Source of the DNA: Phragmites australis
Lineage: Eukaryota; Streptophyta; Magnoliopsida; Poales; Poaceae
Assembly (NCBI RefSeq): GCF_958298935.1
Contig: NC_084921.1
Span: forward strand, 4,908,001-4,972,000
Direction: 5' to 3'
Length of the DNA stretch: 64,000 bases
In this document: positions 1-11,759 of the stretch, piece after piece
Position numbering within the stretch: the stretch's first letter is position 1
How the letters are laid out: every line of letters starts with the position of its first letter
The notes under the pieces: model-generated
What the model was told of the DNA's origin: nothing
The model's input: only the letters and a program-made list of their open reading frames with translations
Database searches by the model: none
Translations under genes and position numbers: made by a program

Positions 1-162
1 ATTTTATTTATTGTTCCACGACCGAGGGCGGTTTGAGCCGTTGGCCGAAATCCAAGGAGCCTTCTTCTTCTCCCCTCGGCGGTCGAGGGCGGCGCAAAAC
101 CCTAGCTCCGCGGTTGCATCTCCTGTCTAGTGCTCTTCTGCCTCTCCGATCCCGCCGGCGCG
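1..162 (+). other. 5' leader of DCAF13
   Basis: This is GC-rich sequence directly upstream of the DCAF13 start codon at 163. It contains a short overlapping open frame from position 33, which I take as leader sequence rather than a gene. The transcription start and any TATA element are probably at or beyond the left edge of the window. Confidence 0.5.
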
Positions 163-3100
163 ATGAAGGTGAAGGTGATATCGCGCTCCACCGACGACTT
201 CACGCGCGAGCGCAGCCAGGACCTGCAGGTAGGCGACCCCTGTCGCGACGGCGATGCCCGCGTTGCTTTCCTTGTTGCTACTGCTGCTGTGTTTGCTCGG
301 TTTCATTGTAGCAGCGTCGAATCCGTTACTTTGCTTTCTACCACGTGAGGGAGTGACATCGTCAACTCGGTTTTATGAACTTCAACTCTAGTGTTGCAGC
401 CTACTCTCTGTTTCCCAAAGCATCAAGTGCGTTGCTTTAGCTGCTGCTGCTGCTGCTGTTACAGTGCTTTCATTACCTGCGGAATAGTTTGTCTGCCATC
501 TTTTTTTTGTTTCTCATTTTAGTGCGTTTCTAGTGAAATTATTCTACTTGTAAATTTATGAAGGAGCAGTTCGATCCCTTTTTGTCAAAATCATGTCCCC
601 CTTATAACGATGCTCCTTGATTTTCAATCGGTTTGACACCTAGAAGGCCCTCTTGCAGGGTTCAGTCTGTTTCATCTAGTTCAATTCAACTTCCATTGAC
701 GGGTAAAAGTACCAGGCTTGCATTTGTTACACATCGAATTTCTTGATCAAGTGTGTACTAGATAAGATGCTAGTTTGTTGTTTTAGCACAATAGCATTAT
801 AATTTGAAATCTTCGGCATACACTATCGGATGTTGAATGTTGTACATAATTATGAACTAAGGGTCTTTTTTCTCTTAAACCTATAGTGGTTATTTCATTG
901 AATACCACTGCCAACACTAGGTTGAACTCTTTCAAAGACTGCCCGATTACATGCTCAAGCATTTATGCTTTGAAGTATTACTTCCCTCCATGACTGACAT
1001 TCCCAACCACACTTGTTGGTCTCAACAGAAAGTATTCCGCAATTATGATCCAGGACTTCGTACACAAGAGAAAGCTGTTGAGTACACTCGGGCACTTAAC
1101 GCTGCAAAGTTAGAGAAGGTATGTCCCTTCTTCCTTCTCTGCATTCATGTTTTGTTGGTTACTTTTTATTGCAACGAGAATTTTACTGCTCTCCTTTTGC
1201 AGATATTTGCAAAGCCATTTATTGGAGCAATGGACGGGCATATTGATGCTGTATCGTGCATGGCAAAAAATCCCAATCATTTGAAAGCAATAGTTTCTGG
1301 TTCCATGGATGGGGGTAATTTCCTACTTCTGGACCAGCGTTTATCTTATTGAGTGTCTTTGCACAAACTTATTTCTCCCTTTGGTAAAATGATGAACTAA
1401 ATTTATTAATAACTTATGTCATACAAGTACATCATTTTGATTTCTGACTTTTTAATTTGGGCCCTGGCGTGATACTAACGTGAGATGATTTGCCTGAGTG
1501 TTTCTCGTAGCTGGTTCTAGTGAATTCTTACCGTATTCTTCTCTTGCTCAGACTACCTTCCATTTCTCATCTTCTAATTCTGTTCTGGTCCAGCGAAATT
1601 CAACTCAAAAGATATGGATGTATCTAGAAACTAGAATATGAACCTAAGCGTTTATCTGCATTTGTTGCAGTCATGCTCTAGCATGCTCCGCGTTTACTAA
1701 GAAAGAGACTGTAAAATGGCTTCTAGCATGCAATTGATGCAACTGGCTTGTGTCATCTATTATTTAGAACGCAATGTTAATTTTATCATCATAAAATTGT
1801 CAGGAATTGACATCTAGAAAGGGAATGGTTAATGTGAGTTGCATAGGGCAAACACAGCATTGTTGCTCCCAGTTTGGGTGTCGGGAAGTGTACATTAAGT
1901 GACTTGTTCAGTTCATTTGCAAAAGAAATGCCTAATGCTTTATTGATCTCAGGGACTCAACATAGAGTAAGAAAAAGTGATATCTTATTGGGGCTGACTG
2001 AGTCTTACTGTTATACCTCGACAACATGTAATTATGCGCTCCTTCTGAAATTATTGTATGGCCCCCAAAGTGTCAAGATTCAAGAACCCACGAGTTTTGT
2101 GTTATAACTTTGCAAACACGATATGATTGTAGTAAACAGCAGTGGTATGGTTGATGTTGCTGTTGTATGTAAATTTGGAACCTATTTTTTTTTTTTGGGT
2201 CAACCACTAACTGAAATGTTTAAGATAGTTAATTATCTTTGCTAGTCATCTTTGACATGAAGGAAAAGTGATTCTGATTTCGCTTCACCTTATTTATCTT
2301 CGGATCAAGTGGTAAAATGTACCGTTCTGTTTTCTTGACAGATATTCGCTTATGGGACATTGCTGCAAGGTACTGCTGTTACAATGTTTTTCCCTGAGGA
2401 TGACTTCTTTTCTTCCCCGTTCAAGATTTGTTTCATCAATTGGTTCTTGTCTCATATCCTATTCCTGTCGCTTGTGAATGTTTTTTTTTTGTATGTGTTT
2501 CCTACAACAAAAAAAAAAAAAAACAGGAAAACAGTTTGCCAATTCCCTGGACACCAGGGTGCTGTAAGAGGTTTAACCACATCTACCGATGGTGATCTTC
2601 TTATATCATGCGGCGTTGATTGCACGTAAGTTAATTGTGGATGTTACTTTCTTTGTCTTGGGCAGAGGTGTTCTAGTGTCCACTGGGTTTCCATGTGTTA
2701 TGTTGGCTGTTGCTTCACACCTGTCGTGGAAAGCTGGCTCTATACCAGAGAGGTTGCAGTGTCTTAGTTGAGTAGAATGTATTATATTTGTGGGCATGAG
2801 GGTTTAGAATGAAGACCTGCCGCCAGTTTAAAGCCCCACCTAATGGCCTCATTTTATGGAGGCTTTGTAGATACACCTAAGACCCACTTGTACTAAGAAG
2901 CTTGTTCTGCCTTGCAACGGCCTGTAGGGTTGCGCATGCGTTAAGCTTTTGCAAACAGGTTATAATAGTTAGATTTACGTGATTAAACTGTACGGTTTCT
3001 AGGTGTAAAGTAAAGCAGTTGTGTGACTGCTGACTACTGATGTCTGTGTTGTTACAGTGCACTTACACTTTGACTGATTGCAGTGTTCGACTCTGGAAAG

Positions 3101-6100
3101 TTCCAATGCTTAGGATGGTGGATACTAGCAACTGCACTGGAGAGGCTTCCCAGGCATGCATTGGATAAACATATCTACATTTCTCTTTTATTCTATCCCT
3201 GTTTCTTATTTGTTCAATTCACCAATTTGGTTTACAGCCATCGGCAGTCTACACCTGGAAGCATGCATTCTGGTAAGAGCAATATTTTTGTACTAGCTTG
3301 ACTTCCTCTCATTACCATTTGCGTGAAAAAATCATCTTTGTTGTCACTATTTTTAGGGGTGCTGACCATCAGTGGGGTGGTAGTCTCTTTGCCACTGTCG
3401 GTGCTCAAGTAGATATATGGGATCATAACAGGTATAGTATTTACTGATTCATATTCTAGCAATATAAGCTTTCTTTTGTCTGTCACCAACACCAATGCTA
3501 ATTTTATTTGGATAGGTCGGAGCCAATAAATAGTTTTGAATGGGGTAAAGATACAGTTCTTTCCGTGCGATTTGATCCTGGAGAACCTGACGTTTTAATT
3601 ACATCAGCTAGGTAACTTTATTACTATATCTGCGAACTTTGCTATTTTTCTAACTGTTTTGTTATCATCTTATTAACTAGCAGGCGGTAAGCTATTATTT
3701 GAATGAAATGAATGTGGATTTATCCTTTTGTTGTGCTTTATGAGACGATGACCATAATGTCATTTCTTGTTGCCAATGTTATTTTTGGTTGTGAAAGATG
3801 TGAGAAAATTAGTTCCTTTCTTCTGAATATTTATTTCCAGAGATCAATCACTATGGCTAAATATGATCATGTTTCACAGATATGTATAATTTAAATGGCA
3901 TCAACAAGAGGGTCAGATATCTTTGCATGTTGAGAAGACCTTTCAAAGAATTGCCCATTTATAGTTGGGCTAGTCTAACACTACATGCAATCATGGATTC
4001 TAGTAGACTGTCTTCACTCTGGCAGTTTGTTATTCAGGAGCAAATTGTTGGTTTAGCCTTGATCACTGCAAATTGCTTAGCAATTTTGATGTCAATGTGG
4101 TCCCAAGGGGTCAGGACATGTGTAGCCTCTCAATGAAGAGAATGAGATCTCTTTCAATGCCTGTATTTTATGGTTTTTATTTCTAATTTGCCTTTATGCA
4201 CATTCTGTGGATAACACTTGTCTACTTGTTTTAAGTTTTAGTATCTTAGATAACATGACCCAAAAATGATAATCTTTTCTTGGGTTATAGATTTATTCAT
4301 TACGAACTGACTACTCTTTTTGTTTATGCAGTATAGTTGTAATATAGGATATATTTCATATTGGTTTCATGTAGTTTTTTTTTTGCTTTACACTAGTACT
4401 TTTAGTTTTCTAAAATACTGTGGTGTCAATTTTCCAGTGATAGGAGTATAACACTTTATGACCTACGCATGTCATCGCCAGCAAGAAAGCTAATCATGAA
4501 GGTTATTGAATTCTCATTTTCTTAATCTTGATAAATATACATTTCTTTTAGCCTCTGTTTTGGTACCTGCTGACTTGTGAAGAAGCTAATGTATTATTTG
4601 CTTATGCAGACAAGGTGCAATTCAATATGCTGGAACCCTAGGGAACCCATGAACTTCACTGCTGTAAGATTGAACTATTTTTTTATTGGCTTTAATTATC
4701 ACATAATCGGACTGTCATAACAATGGATTCGTGCTGTTCTTCTATACTTGCTGCAGTTACGGAGCTCACATACTTATGAAGCTATCTCTACAGATAAAAT
4801 ATATGTGCTGATATTTCTTATTGCTAGGCAAATGAAGACACAAACTGTTACTCCTTCGATTGTAGAAGGCTGGATGAAGCCAAAGTTGTTCACAAAGGCC
4901 ATGTTTCAGCAGTGTGAGTACTAATTGCTTGCAAAATTTTCTTCTGTACTGATTTTTCTTTTTAAGTAGATATAGCTGTGAAGGTGACTCCCTTTTTAGG
5001 GGAAAGATTTATTGCCCAGACTAGCATATATTCATTATCAATATGAAGAGCATATGAATAAACCGAAGGGTACATATTGAAAATGGAAGGTGACTTTGGT
5101 ACTTTAATTTTTTCTTGGGGTTGCTAATCTGTCTTAATGTTGATTAAGGATGTATTGATGTGCCTTTTGTAGATGCATTTGTAGCAAGCTTCTTATACAC
5201 ATAAAAGATAATACTTAATGTAGTTTATCTTTACTGATCACATTGTCAGAATGCATGTTTATCTTCTTTTAATATGTGAGGCTGTTCTAACACGAGTTTT
5301 GGTTTTCAGGATGGATATTGACTACTCACCAACAGGGCGTGAATTTGTTACTGGTTCCTATGATAGAACAGTATGCTATCTCTTGAAGATGATACAATGA
5401 GTTCGCACTCTAAATATGTCTTGGTCTTTTCTCTATGGCAACTTATATCTAATGCTTTTGCAGGTAAGAATCTTCAATTATAATGGTGATCACAGCAGAG
5501 AGATTTACCATACCAAGAGGATGCAAAGGTTTTCCTTTCTTGCATTATTTGCCATTCTTTGCATACTTAGTTTGTTCTAGTTACCATCGGTGCCCTCATT
5601 CTTAGACCAAAATTCAGACTGGGTTTTTATGCGGAACTTCAATTTTAGTTGATCTGTTAGTTCAGTTCAGATTTGTCAGCAAAAAATTCTTCTATACACT
5701 TTTAGAATACATATCCCTCAGCAAATTTATCTTCAGATCCCCCCTCCTCTCCTCTCTGTTTGTATATTACAATTTATGGTATTTCCATTCGATGCATCTT
5801 TTTGTTGAAAGATAATCTTCTGCTATTTACCATGAATATTATTGTCAGATCTTAACCAATTTACAACATTACTTTGAAGGGTGTTTTGTGTGAAGTACAC
5901 CTATGACGGGACCTATGTAGTATCTGGCAGTGATGATACAAATCTTCGGCTGTGGAAGTCCAAAGCTTCAGAACAATTGGGAGTCGTAAGTTTTTTGACG
6001 CCATGCACTGTTCGCTAGTTGCTACTGTGTTTGTGGCTTTGGGCATGCTTGCTGCCCTCTAGTTCATAGTTATTATTGAGCTCAACTGGAAGCTAACTTA

Positions 6101-6775
6101 GACAAGTTCACAGCTGCCTGTTTCCATGTTCAACTTCTTTCTCCGCTGTTAGCTTATGATGCTTATTCTGGAAAATGGTTGCACTACTTACTTTGTTTGA
6201 CGTTCATTCTTTTTGTTAGCTTGTGGTAAAAAATCATTATCTGCTCACTGAGTTAGATAGAGCATTTACAACCTCGCTTTATTGCTCATTGTTGGTTTAT
6301 CTTCTGTTTATTAACATTTTTTATGTTGGGTCTGGTATGTGATTGTCAACAAATCTGCTTTGCAGCTTCTTCCAAGGGAGCGCAAAAAGCAAGAATACCT
6401 GGATGCTGTCAAGGAGCGGTATAAGCACCTTCCAGAAGTCAAGCGGATTGTGCGGTAAGCTACTACGTCCTGGCATGGAGAGTTCCTGCTTCAGGGATGA
6501 TCTCTAATTATCTATTGCGTGTTTTAATCAAGTCGTCGATGGGCAGGCAGAGTCTTGCTTCTCTAATAATTTGTTTCCTAAGTAAAGTTGCATCTTTGGT
6601 TTGTTATTGCAGGCATAGACACCTACCGAAGCCAATCTACAAGGCAGGCAACTTAAGGCGTGCGATGATTGAAGCAGAGAACCGTAAGGAGGAAAGGAGG
6701 CGAAAGCACAGTGCTCCAGGGAGCATGCCTGTGCAGCCCTTCAGGAAACGAAGAATCATCGAACAAGTTGAGTAG
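163..6775 (+). CDS. DCAF13: DCAF13 / Sof1-like WD40 protein
   Basis: The gene encodes a WD40 protein of 452 residues, the plant orthologue of yeast Sof1 and animal DCAF13. This family works in the nucleolar small-subunit processome and can also act as a CUL4-DDB1 substrate adaptor. Seventeen exons join in frame: 163-228, 1029-1118, 1203-1314, 2342-2369, 2527-2625, 3084-3153, 3238-3272, 3357-3431, 3516-3611, 4438-4501, 4610-4663, 4828-4913, 5310-5370, 5464-5528, 5880-5985, 6366-6454 and 6613-6775. The start was chosen because the family begins MKVKVISRSTDDFTRERSQ, seen exactly here. WD repeats are visible, for example DIRLWDIA and NLRLWKSK, followed by the basic Sof1 C-terminal domain (about residues 365-445) ending FRKRRIIEQVE. 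The intron after exon 6 starts with GC rather than GT. The length equals the family norm and nothing is broken. It is convergent with GLK2. Confidence 0.96.
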
Positions 6776-7144
6776 CCATATCATGCAGGGCCTTGCCTTG
6801 TTTCTGTTGATCTCCAAGCCGCAAAGCATCACTATTTCAAGTGCGTACTATACTATACGAGGTCGATGCCGGACATCTGATTATATTCCCGACGCCTCAT
6901 CTCTGATGTTGGACATTTGATTCGTGTACCAGTAAGTCAGTAACCAAACTGTCAGAGTTTCCTGATAATAGTAATTAGCACAACATAGTGTTGTTGGTTG
7001 TCTCATCTTACAAAACACGCAACCCTCAAATGATTACTGCTGCTGCTGCTGCTAATCTACACAAAAGCATGCATGCATGAACGTGCCGATGCGCCATGCA
7101 TATCATCGATCCGTCGCCGGCGGCGAGAGGTGGAAACCGTTCGA
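6776..7144. other. Convergent 3' ends of DCAF13 and GLK2
   Basis: These 369 bases separate the two stop codons and must hold both 3' UTRs. I see no further gene. Short open frames here are too small and unlike any family I know. Confidence 0.6.
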
Positions 7145-10100
7145 TCAGCTGGCGCTCGTCGCCGCCGGTGGGACCTTGGGTATGCCTTGCTTCTGCAGCT
7201 CCGACATGACGCTGTCCAGCGACGGCGGCTTCAGCCCGAGGGGAAGTGGCAGCCATGGCTTCGCTAAAACATCTCCAATGGCTGCATCTATGCTCTCCTT
7301 GGACTGCACGAGGAAGGAACAATTATATATATTGATAGATCAGTCATCAATATAATCCGAATTAATTAAGGTCTCAGTATTATTTATCTCCAATAAGAAA
7401 TGCCGGCAAAAGTTATAGGCCAATGCGTACCGGGTGGGCTTCGAGCTGAAGCTGCAAGCCGGCGACCTTGCTGCTCTGCGGAGGAGGAGGCGGCGGCGGC
7501 GGGATCGGTCTGTACATGGGGTGCGGCACCATCCCCGGCACCGGCGGCGCAGGAAACCTCTGCAACTAGACGTCCACGTACACATGGACCAATACGTACA
7601 CTAGTATGTTAATTAGAACGAAATCAAAGGCATAAAGAAACGATCGCGCGAGCATGGCATGGAGGTTAGAGTAGTTTACCATGGCGGCCGGCGGCACGCA
7701 AGGTGTCCCTTCTGTCACTGCATGTGGGCCCCACTTCCTCGCCGCCTGCAGCATGCACCGATGAGAGGACGAAAAGTGAGTCAAAGCTACTAGAACGAAC
7801 GAGTCATATGCGATGCGATGCGATACACGCACGTTATACTGCTGGTGCCAGTACGACGCCGGGTCCACCGGCGGCAGCGGCCGGCCGGGCGGCGTCAGGT
7901 GCCGTGGCCACACGGGTAGCATGGGTGCCGCCACCGCGACGGGCGCGGTGGGCGGGTGGCCCCACACGTGCAGCGGCCCGACCCCGACGAACGGCGGAGG
8001 CGGCGGGAACCCGATGGTCGGCACGACCCGCGGGCCTGCTGCAGCTGGCAGTGGCATGCCCTTCGTCGGCGCGTGCATCTGCCGCCGCTTCTGCGCCTCT
8101 GCCTCTCGCGACATGAGGTGCTTTCTGTGCGACCGATACTTCTGCAGCAATGACGACATCGATCCATCATTCAAGAGAGTAACTGGTAGTAATTAATATA
8201 TTAAGCAAGCTCATTGATTAGTTTGCACGGCGGTTTGAGCAAAGGAATATATATACATACACGTATGAGATGACGCCACGGACATGCAGATGCAGCGAGC
8301 CAGCGAGCGATATAAATGCAATGCATGGTCTATTGGTCTATACGCTGACATATTGTCTATTTTAATAAATACAGTTATGTATGTTGTTTAATTTTGAATT
8401 TTATCTGTAGATGACAAAAATTCAAAATTAGACAACATACGCGATCGTATTTACTGAAATAGACAATATGTCAGCGTATTTACAATTTTAGTATTCGTAT
8501 TTGGCACACCGTGTACCGAATACAGCACTATAGTTCGTATTCGGCACACCGTGTGCCGAATATGGCACTGTAGCCACCGTATTCGGCACACGGTGTGCCG
8601 AATATGGGCTGTAGCGACGTACGTGGGTCCGCGCCAGGGACAATGACGTGGACGCTGGACGGGTCCGCGCCATCATGACTGGCGCGGACACGGCCTACAT
8701 CCGCGTCATCGTCCCTGGCGCGAAGCGACTTCCTCCCAGCTCCGTTCCTTTTGCTTTTTTCACGTGCTGTCATTTCGGTGTCTTTCTGTATGTGATTATG
8801 ACCAGTGGTGCGTCATTTTATTGCGATGCTTTCAACGCGTCGCCTGCCGCCTACGTCATTTTATGTAAGCTATTTCATGTGATTTGGCTATGTATTTTAT
8901 GTAACCAAATTAAAAATTAGTTGGTAATATAACTGTATATTTCAAAATGCATGAGTAAGAAAGTGGTCAAATCACATTAAATAGCTTACATAAAATGAAG
9001 AGCCAAATCGGCACGAAGAAAACATGTATTTTGGCACACCGTGTGCCGAATACCAACTGTATTCGGCCGAGTGCCGAAATACACTTTTGCCTGTATTCGG
9101 CACACGATGTACTCCGAAAATTTGCTCCAACTTTGAACAAAATTTGAAATTATTTGCTCCATCGTCCCTAGCGATTACATGAAATGACAACACGCCGGTA
9201 TCAAATGACAGTTAAATTAGCAAATAATTTCAAATTTTGTTGAAAGTTGGTAATTACATAAAATGAAAATACGTCGGCATCAAATGAAAATTAAATTAGT
9301 AAATAATTTTAAATTTTGATAAAAGTTGGTAATTAAATAAAATGACAACATGGCATCGAACGACATAACTGATCTCGCGCTGCTGCTCCTTCTCGCCTTG
9401 CGCTCTGCTCCTTGCCTTGCGCTCTGCTGCTCGCTCCTCATTTTGTAGCAGGCGGCAGACGACGCACTGAAAGCATCGCAACAAAATAACGCACCGCCGG
9501 CCATAATCACAGATAGAAAGACACCGAAACGACAGCGACGCGACAAAAGCAAAGCACGATGTGAAAAAAGCAAAATGAGCTGGGAGGAAGTAGCTTCGCG
9601 CCAGGGATGATGGCGCGGATATAGGTCGTGTCCACGCCAGTCATGATGGCACAGGCCCGTCCAACGTTCGTGTCATCGTCCCTGGCGAGGACGCACGTAC
9701 GATCCCATATTCGACACACTGTGTGCCGAATACGGTGGCTACAGTGTCATATTCGGCACACAGTGTGCTGAATACGGATGCTAAAATTGTAAATATACTG
9801 ACATGTTATCTATTTCGGTAAATACGATTGTGTGTATATGTTGTCTAATTTTGAATTTTGCCCGTAGATAAACTGCAATGCGTCCCGTGTTTGAAAATGC
9901 ATGCTTTCACTTTTACTGCAAGCCCTGCTTTGGCAGAACCTGGTAAAAGATTCACGTCGTCACATGATGTACTGCACTGGTACTATCTCGATCACTGCTG
10001 CATGCGCTGACAAGTTGCGTGCGTACCTGGAGGTGGCTGGCAATGTTGTGACGAGTGAGGCACTCGATCCCCATGATCTCCAGGATCCGGGACGGCACGG

Positions 10101-11316
10101 CCTTGTCCATCCCGAGCTGCTCCACCGCCTGCACGAACCTCCGGTGCAACTCCGGCGTCCAGTCCACCTAATAAATATCACATCCACATGTATATAAGAA
10201 ACTTGCTAGTAAAAAACACCGATCGATCTATGTCTGAAATCTAATATAATGTACATAGATTTTTTTTTTAAATGCAATCCTTGAGCCTTAGATTTTTTAT
10301 CCTAGCTGCATATGGTAGCAAAGACAATACTGTACGTGCTGGTGCTGCAACTTGTACCGGGTGTTTGTTGGTATATGCATGCGTGCATCCTTAGCTTGGT
10401 CGATCCCGGCCGTGACACCGGCCTGCTCTGTCGATCAGCTCTTTCGAATTCATCCATCTATCCGAAAAGCTAGAGAGCTACACGTACGGGGATTCCCATG
10501 GCCCTATTCATTGCGCATGCACTTGGGTGTAAAGCTCCATCTCCATGCGTACGAATTGAAGAGCATGCAAACTAGAACAGCAGCAGCCGAGCGAGCTCGA
10601 CTTGGCGTGTTGCCTCTGCAGGCCGCAGTACTAGCACCATGCAGGGCAGCCAGGTCTCTGCATCATATCCCATGATGATCTATGTGCCAGCTGATGCAGC
10701 GAGTCGAAAGTGCGTGTGTGCGCTCTGCTCAGATCTGAATGATCTGCTCGCATGGAGGTGTGGTGCTTGTGCTTAATCCCTTAATATTTCTGTATTACTC
10801 TTGGTATATACAGTATCTAGCTAGGGCATGCAAGGTGTTATAGTACGTACGTACCTTCACCCTCCGCTTGCCATGGGTGTTCTTGGCCGACGCCGACGCC
10901 GACGGCTTGGTGTCGCTCAAGACCTCATCCCCGTTCTTCACATCTTGCAACAACCGCTTCGTTTCATCTTTGTCTTCTAACAAATCCTTCCCTTTGCTCT
11001 TCACGTCCGGGGGCTTCGCCTCGGCGTCGCCACGGGCTCGGCAACCGTCTGACGCCGGGCTCACTGTCGGGTCGTCCGGGGTGGAGAACCCGGCGAGGAG
11101 CTCCGTGGGGTCGACCTCGAGGTCCGGGAGGATGTACCCGTGGGCGTCGAAGAACGGGACGTCGCAGCTGAAGTCGATGTAGTCGAGGAGCAGGTTGTCG
11201 TCGACCATGAAGTCAACGCAGTCGGTGGCGGACATGCTGGGGAACCCGACATGGTCGCCGACGAACCCAAGCTGATCCGCCTTGCTAGGGCTTCGCAGCG
11301 TGGACACCTCAAGCAT
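7145..11316 (-). CDS. GLK2: GOLDEN2-LIKE transcription factor (GLK2/G2 type)
   Basis: The gene encodes a GARP-family nuclear transcription factor that activates photosystem and chlorophyll-synthesis genes. Six exons on the minus strand join in frame to 423 residues: 11316-10855, 10167-10027, 8141-7833, 7745-7680, 7565-7431 and 7303-7145. The start [10 protein letters not shown] is the family start of the G2/GLK2 clade. An acidic N-terminal half contains [17 protein letters not shown]. The DNA-binding GARP domain (about residues 154-212) starts [19 protein letters not shown] and contains [17 protein letters not shown], split by intron 2. A proline-rich centre follows, then the C-terminal GCT box (about 372-418) with [20 protein letters not shown]. 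The motif after the GARP domain reads SREAEAQ instead of the usual AREAEAA. The protein is somewhat shorter than the cereal orthologues I remember (about 460-540). Intron 2 (8142-10026) contains a large foldback element. Confidence 0.96.
8341..9875. mobile_element. Foldback (long inverted repeat) element in GLK2 intron 2
   Basis: Two arms of about 455 bp, roughly 8402-8862 and 9436-9870, are reverse complements of each other at an estimated 80 percent identity. They share the runs cgccatcatgactggcg and ctggcgcgaag and many longer blocks. A central loop of about 570 bp holds three imperfect direct repeats of about 85 bp (9180-9350). The left end carries a second palindrome, 8342-8402 against 8419-8480. 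The element has no coding capacity that I recognise. The class is not settled: foldback or Mutator-like elements look this way. I could not fix the target duplication. It lies wholly inside the intron, and splice sites at both ends are intact. Confidence 0.8.
8490..8606. repeat. Array of palindromes around GGCACAC..GTGTGCC (left arm)
   Basis: Three near-perfect palindromes of about 24-28 bp occur in a row, each built like ATTCGGCACACCGTGTGCC, near 8493, 8537 and 8580. Spacers include cactgtagccacc. Related copies recur near 9028, 9058 and 9090 in the loop and near 9710 and 9750 in the right arm. Confidence 0.85.
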
Positions 11317-11670
11317 CGATCCGGGCCACTAGCAACAACTAGAGATTCTAATATATACAAAATTATTACTAGTCCTAAATTAATCTCTCTAACTTTTTGG
11401 TGCAGATTCGATCAGCTATGGTTTTTGCTCGATCGATTACTGTGTAAGGATCGTTGGGCTTGACAGATCGAAGAGCAAGGTGGATGGTGAGTGTATCGAT
11501 CGATCAGTACTCCTGCATGAGAAGCTCGCTCGATGACCACCGAAGAAGAAGAAAAAGAAAAAGAAGAAGATAGGTGTGAGAACAATGGACTAACTCCTAG
11601 CTACAAGACTAGTTTGGTGGTGATTTTGGAGTATTAGGGGCAGGACATGAGGACCACCACAACCTCCTTG
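11317..11670 (-). promoter_or_regulatory. GLK2 5' leader, pyrimidine-rich on the coding strand
   Basis: This is the stretch between the start codon and the likely transcription start. On the coding strand it contains a CTT-rich tract (the GAA-rich run at about 11540-11572 read on the minus strand). Such tracts are common in plant leaders. The extent is inferred from the TATA box at 11697-11704. Confidence 0.45.
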
Positions 11671-11696
11671 AATTGAGATTTGTCTCTCTACACTTG

Positions 11697-11704
11697 CTTT
11701 ATAG
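11697..11704 (-). promoter_or_regulatory. Likely TATA box of GLK2
   Basis: The minus strand reads CTATAAAG about 385 bp upstream of the GLK2 start codon. It would place transcription start near 11670. A CT microsatellite lies just upstream at about 11740-11756. No other TATA-like site of equal quality was seen close to the gene. Confidence 0.5.
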
Positions 11705-11759
11705 GGTTTCTCTGATCTCTCTTTCCTTTGTGGCAACGCCCGTCTCTCTCTCTCATTGT

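Noticed and set aside
2606..3495. Minus-strand open frames over DCAF13 introns
   Set aside because: They are short, cross real exons and introns, and have no support against the continuous DCAF13 exon chain.
7703..8196. Plus-strand open frames over GLK2 exon 3
   Set aside because: They are shadows of the GC-rich, proline-rich GLK2 coding exon on the minus strand.
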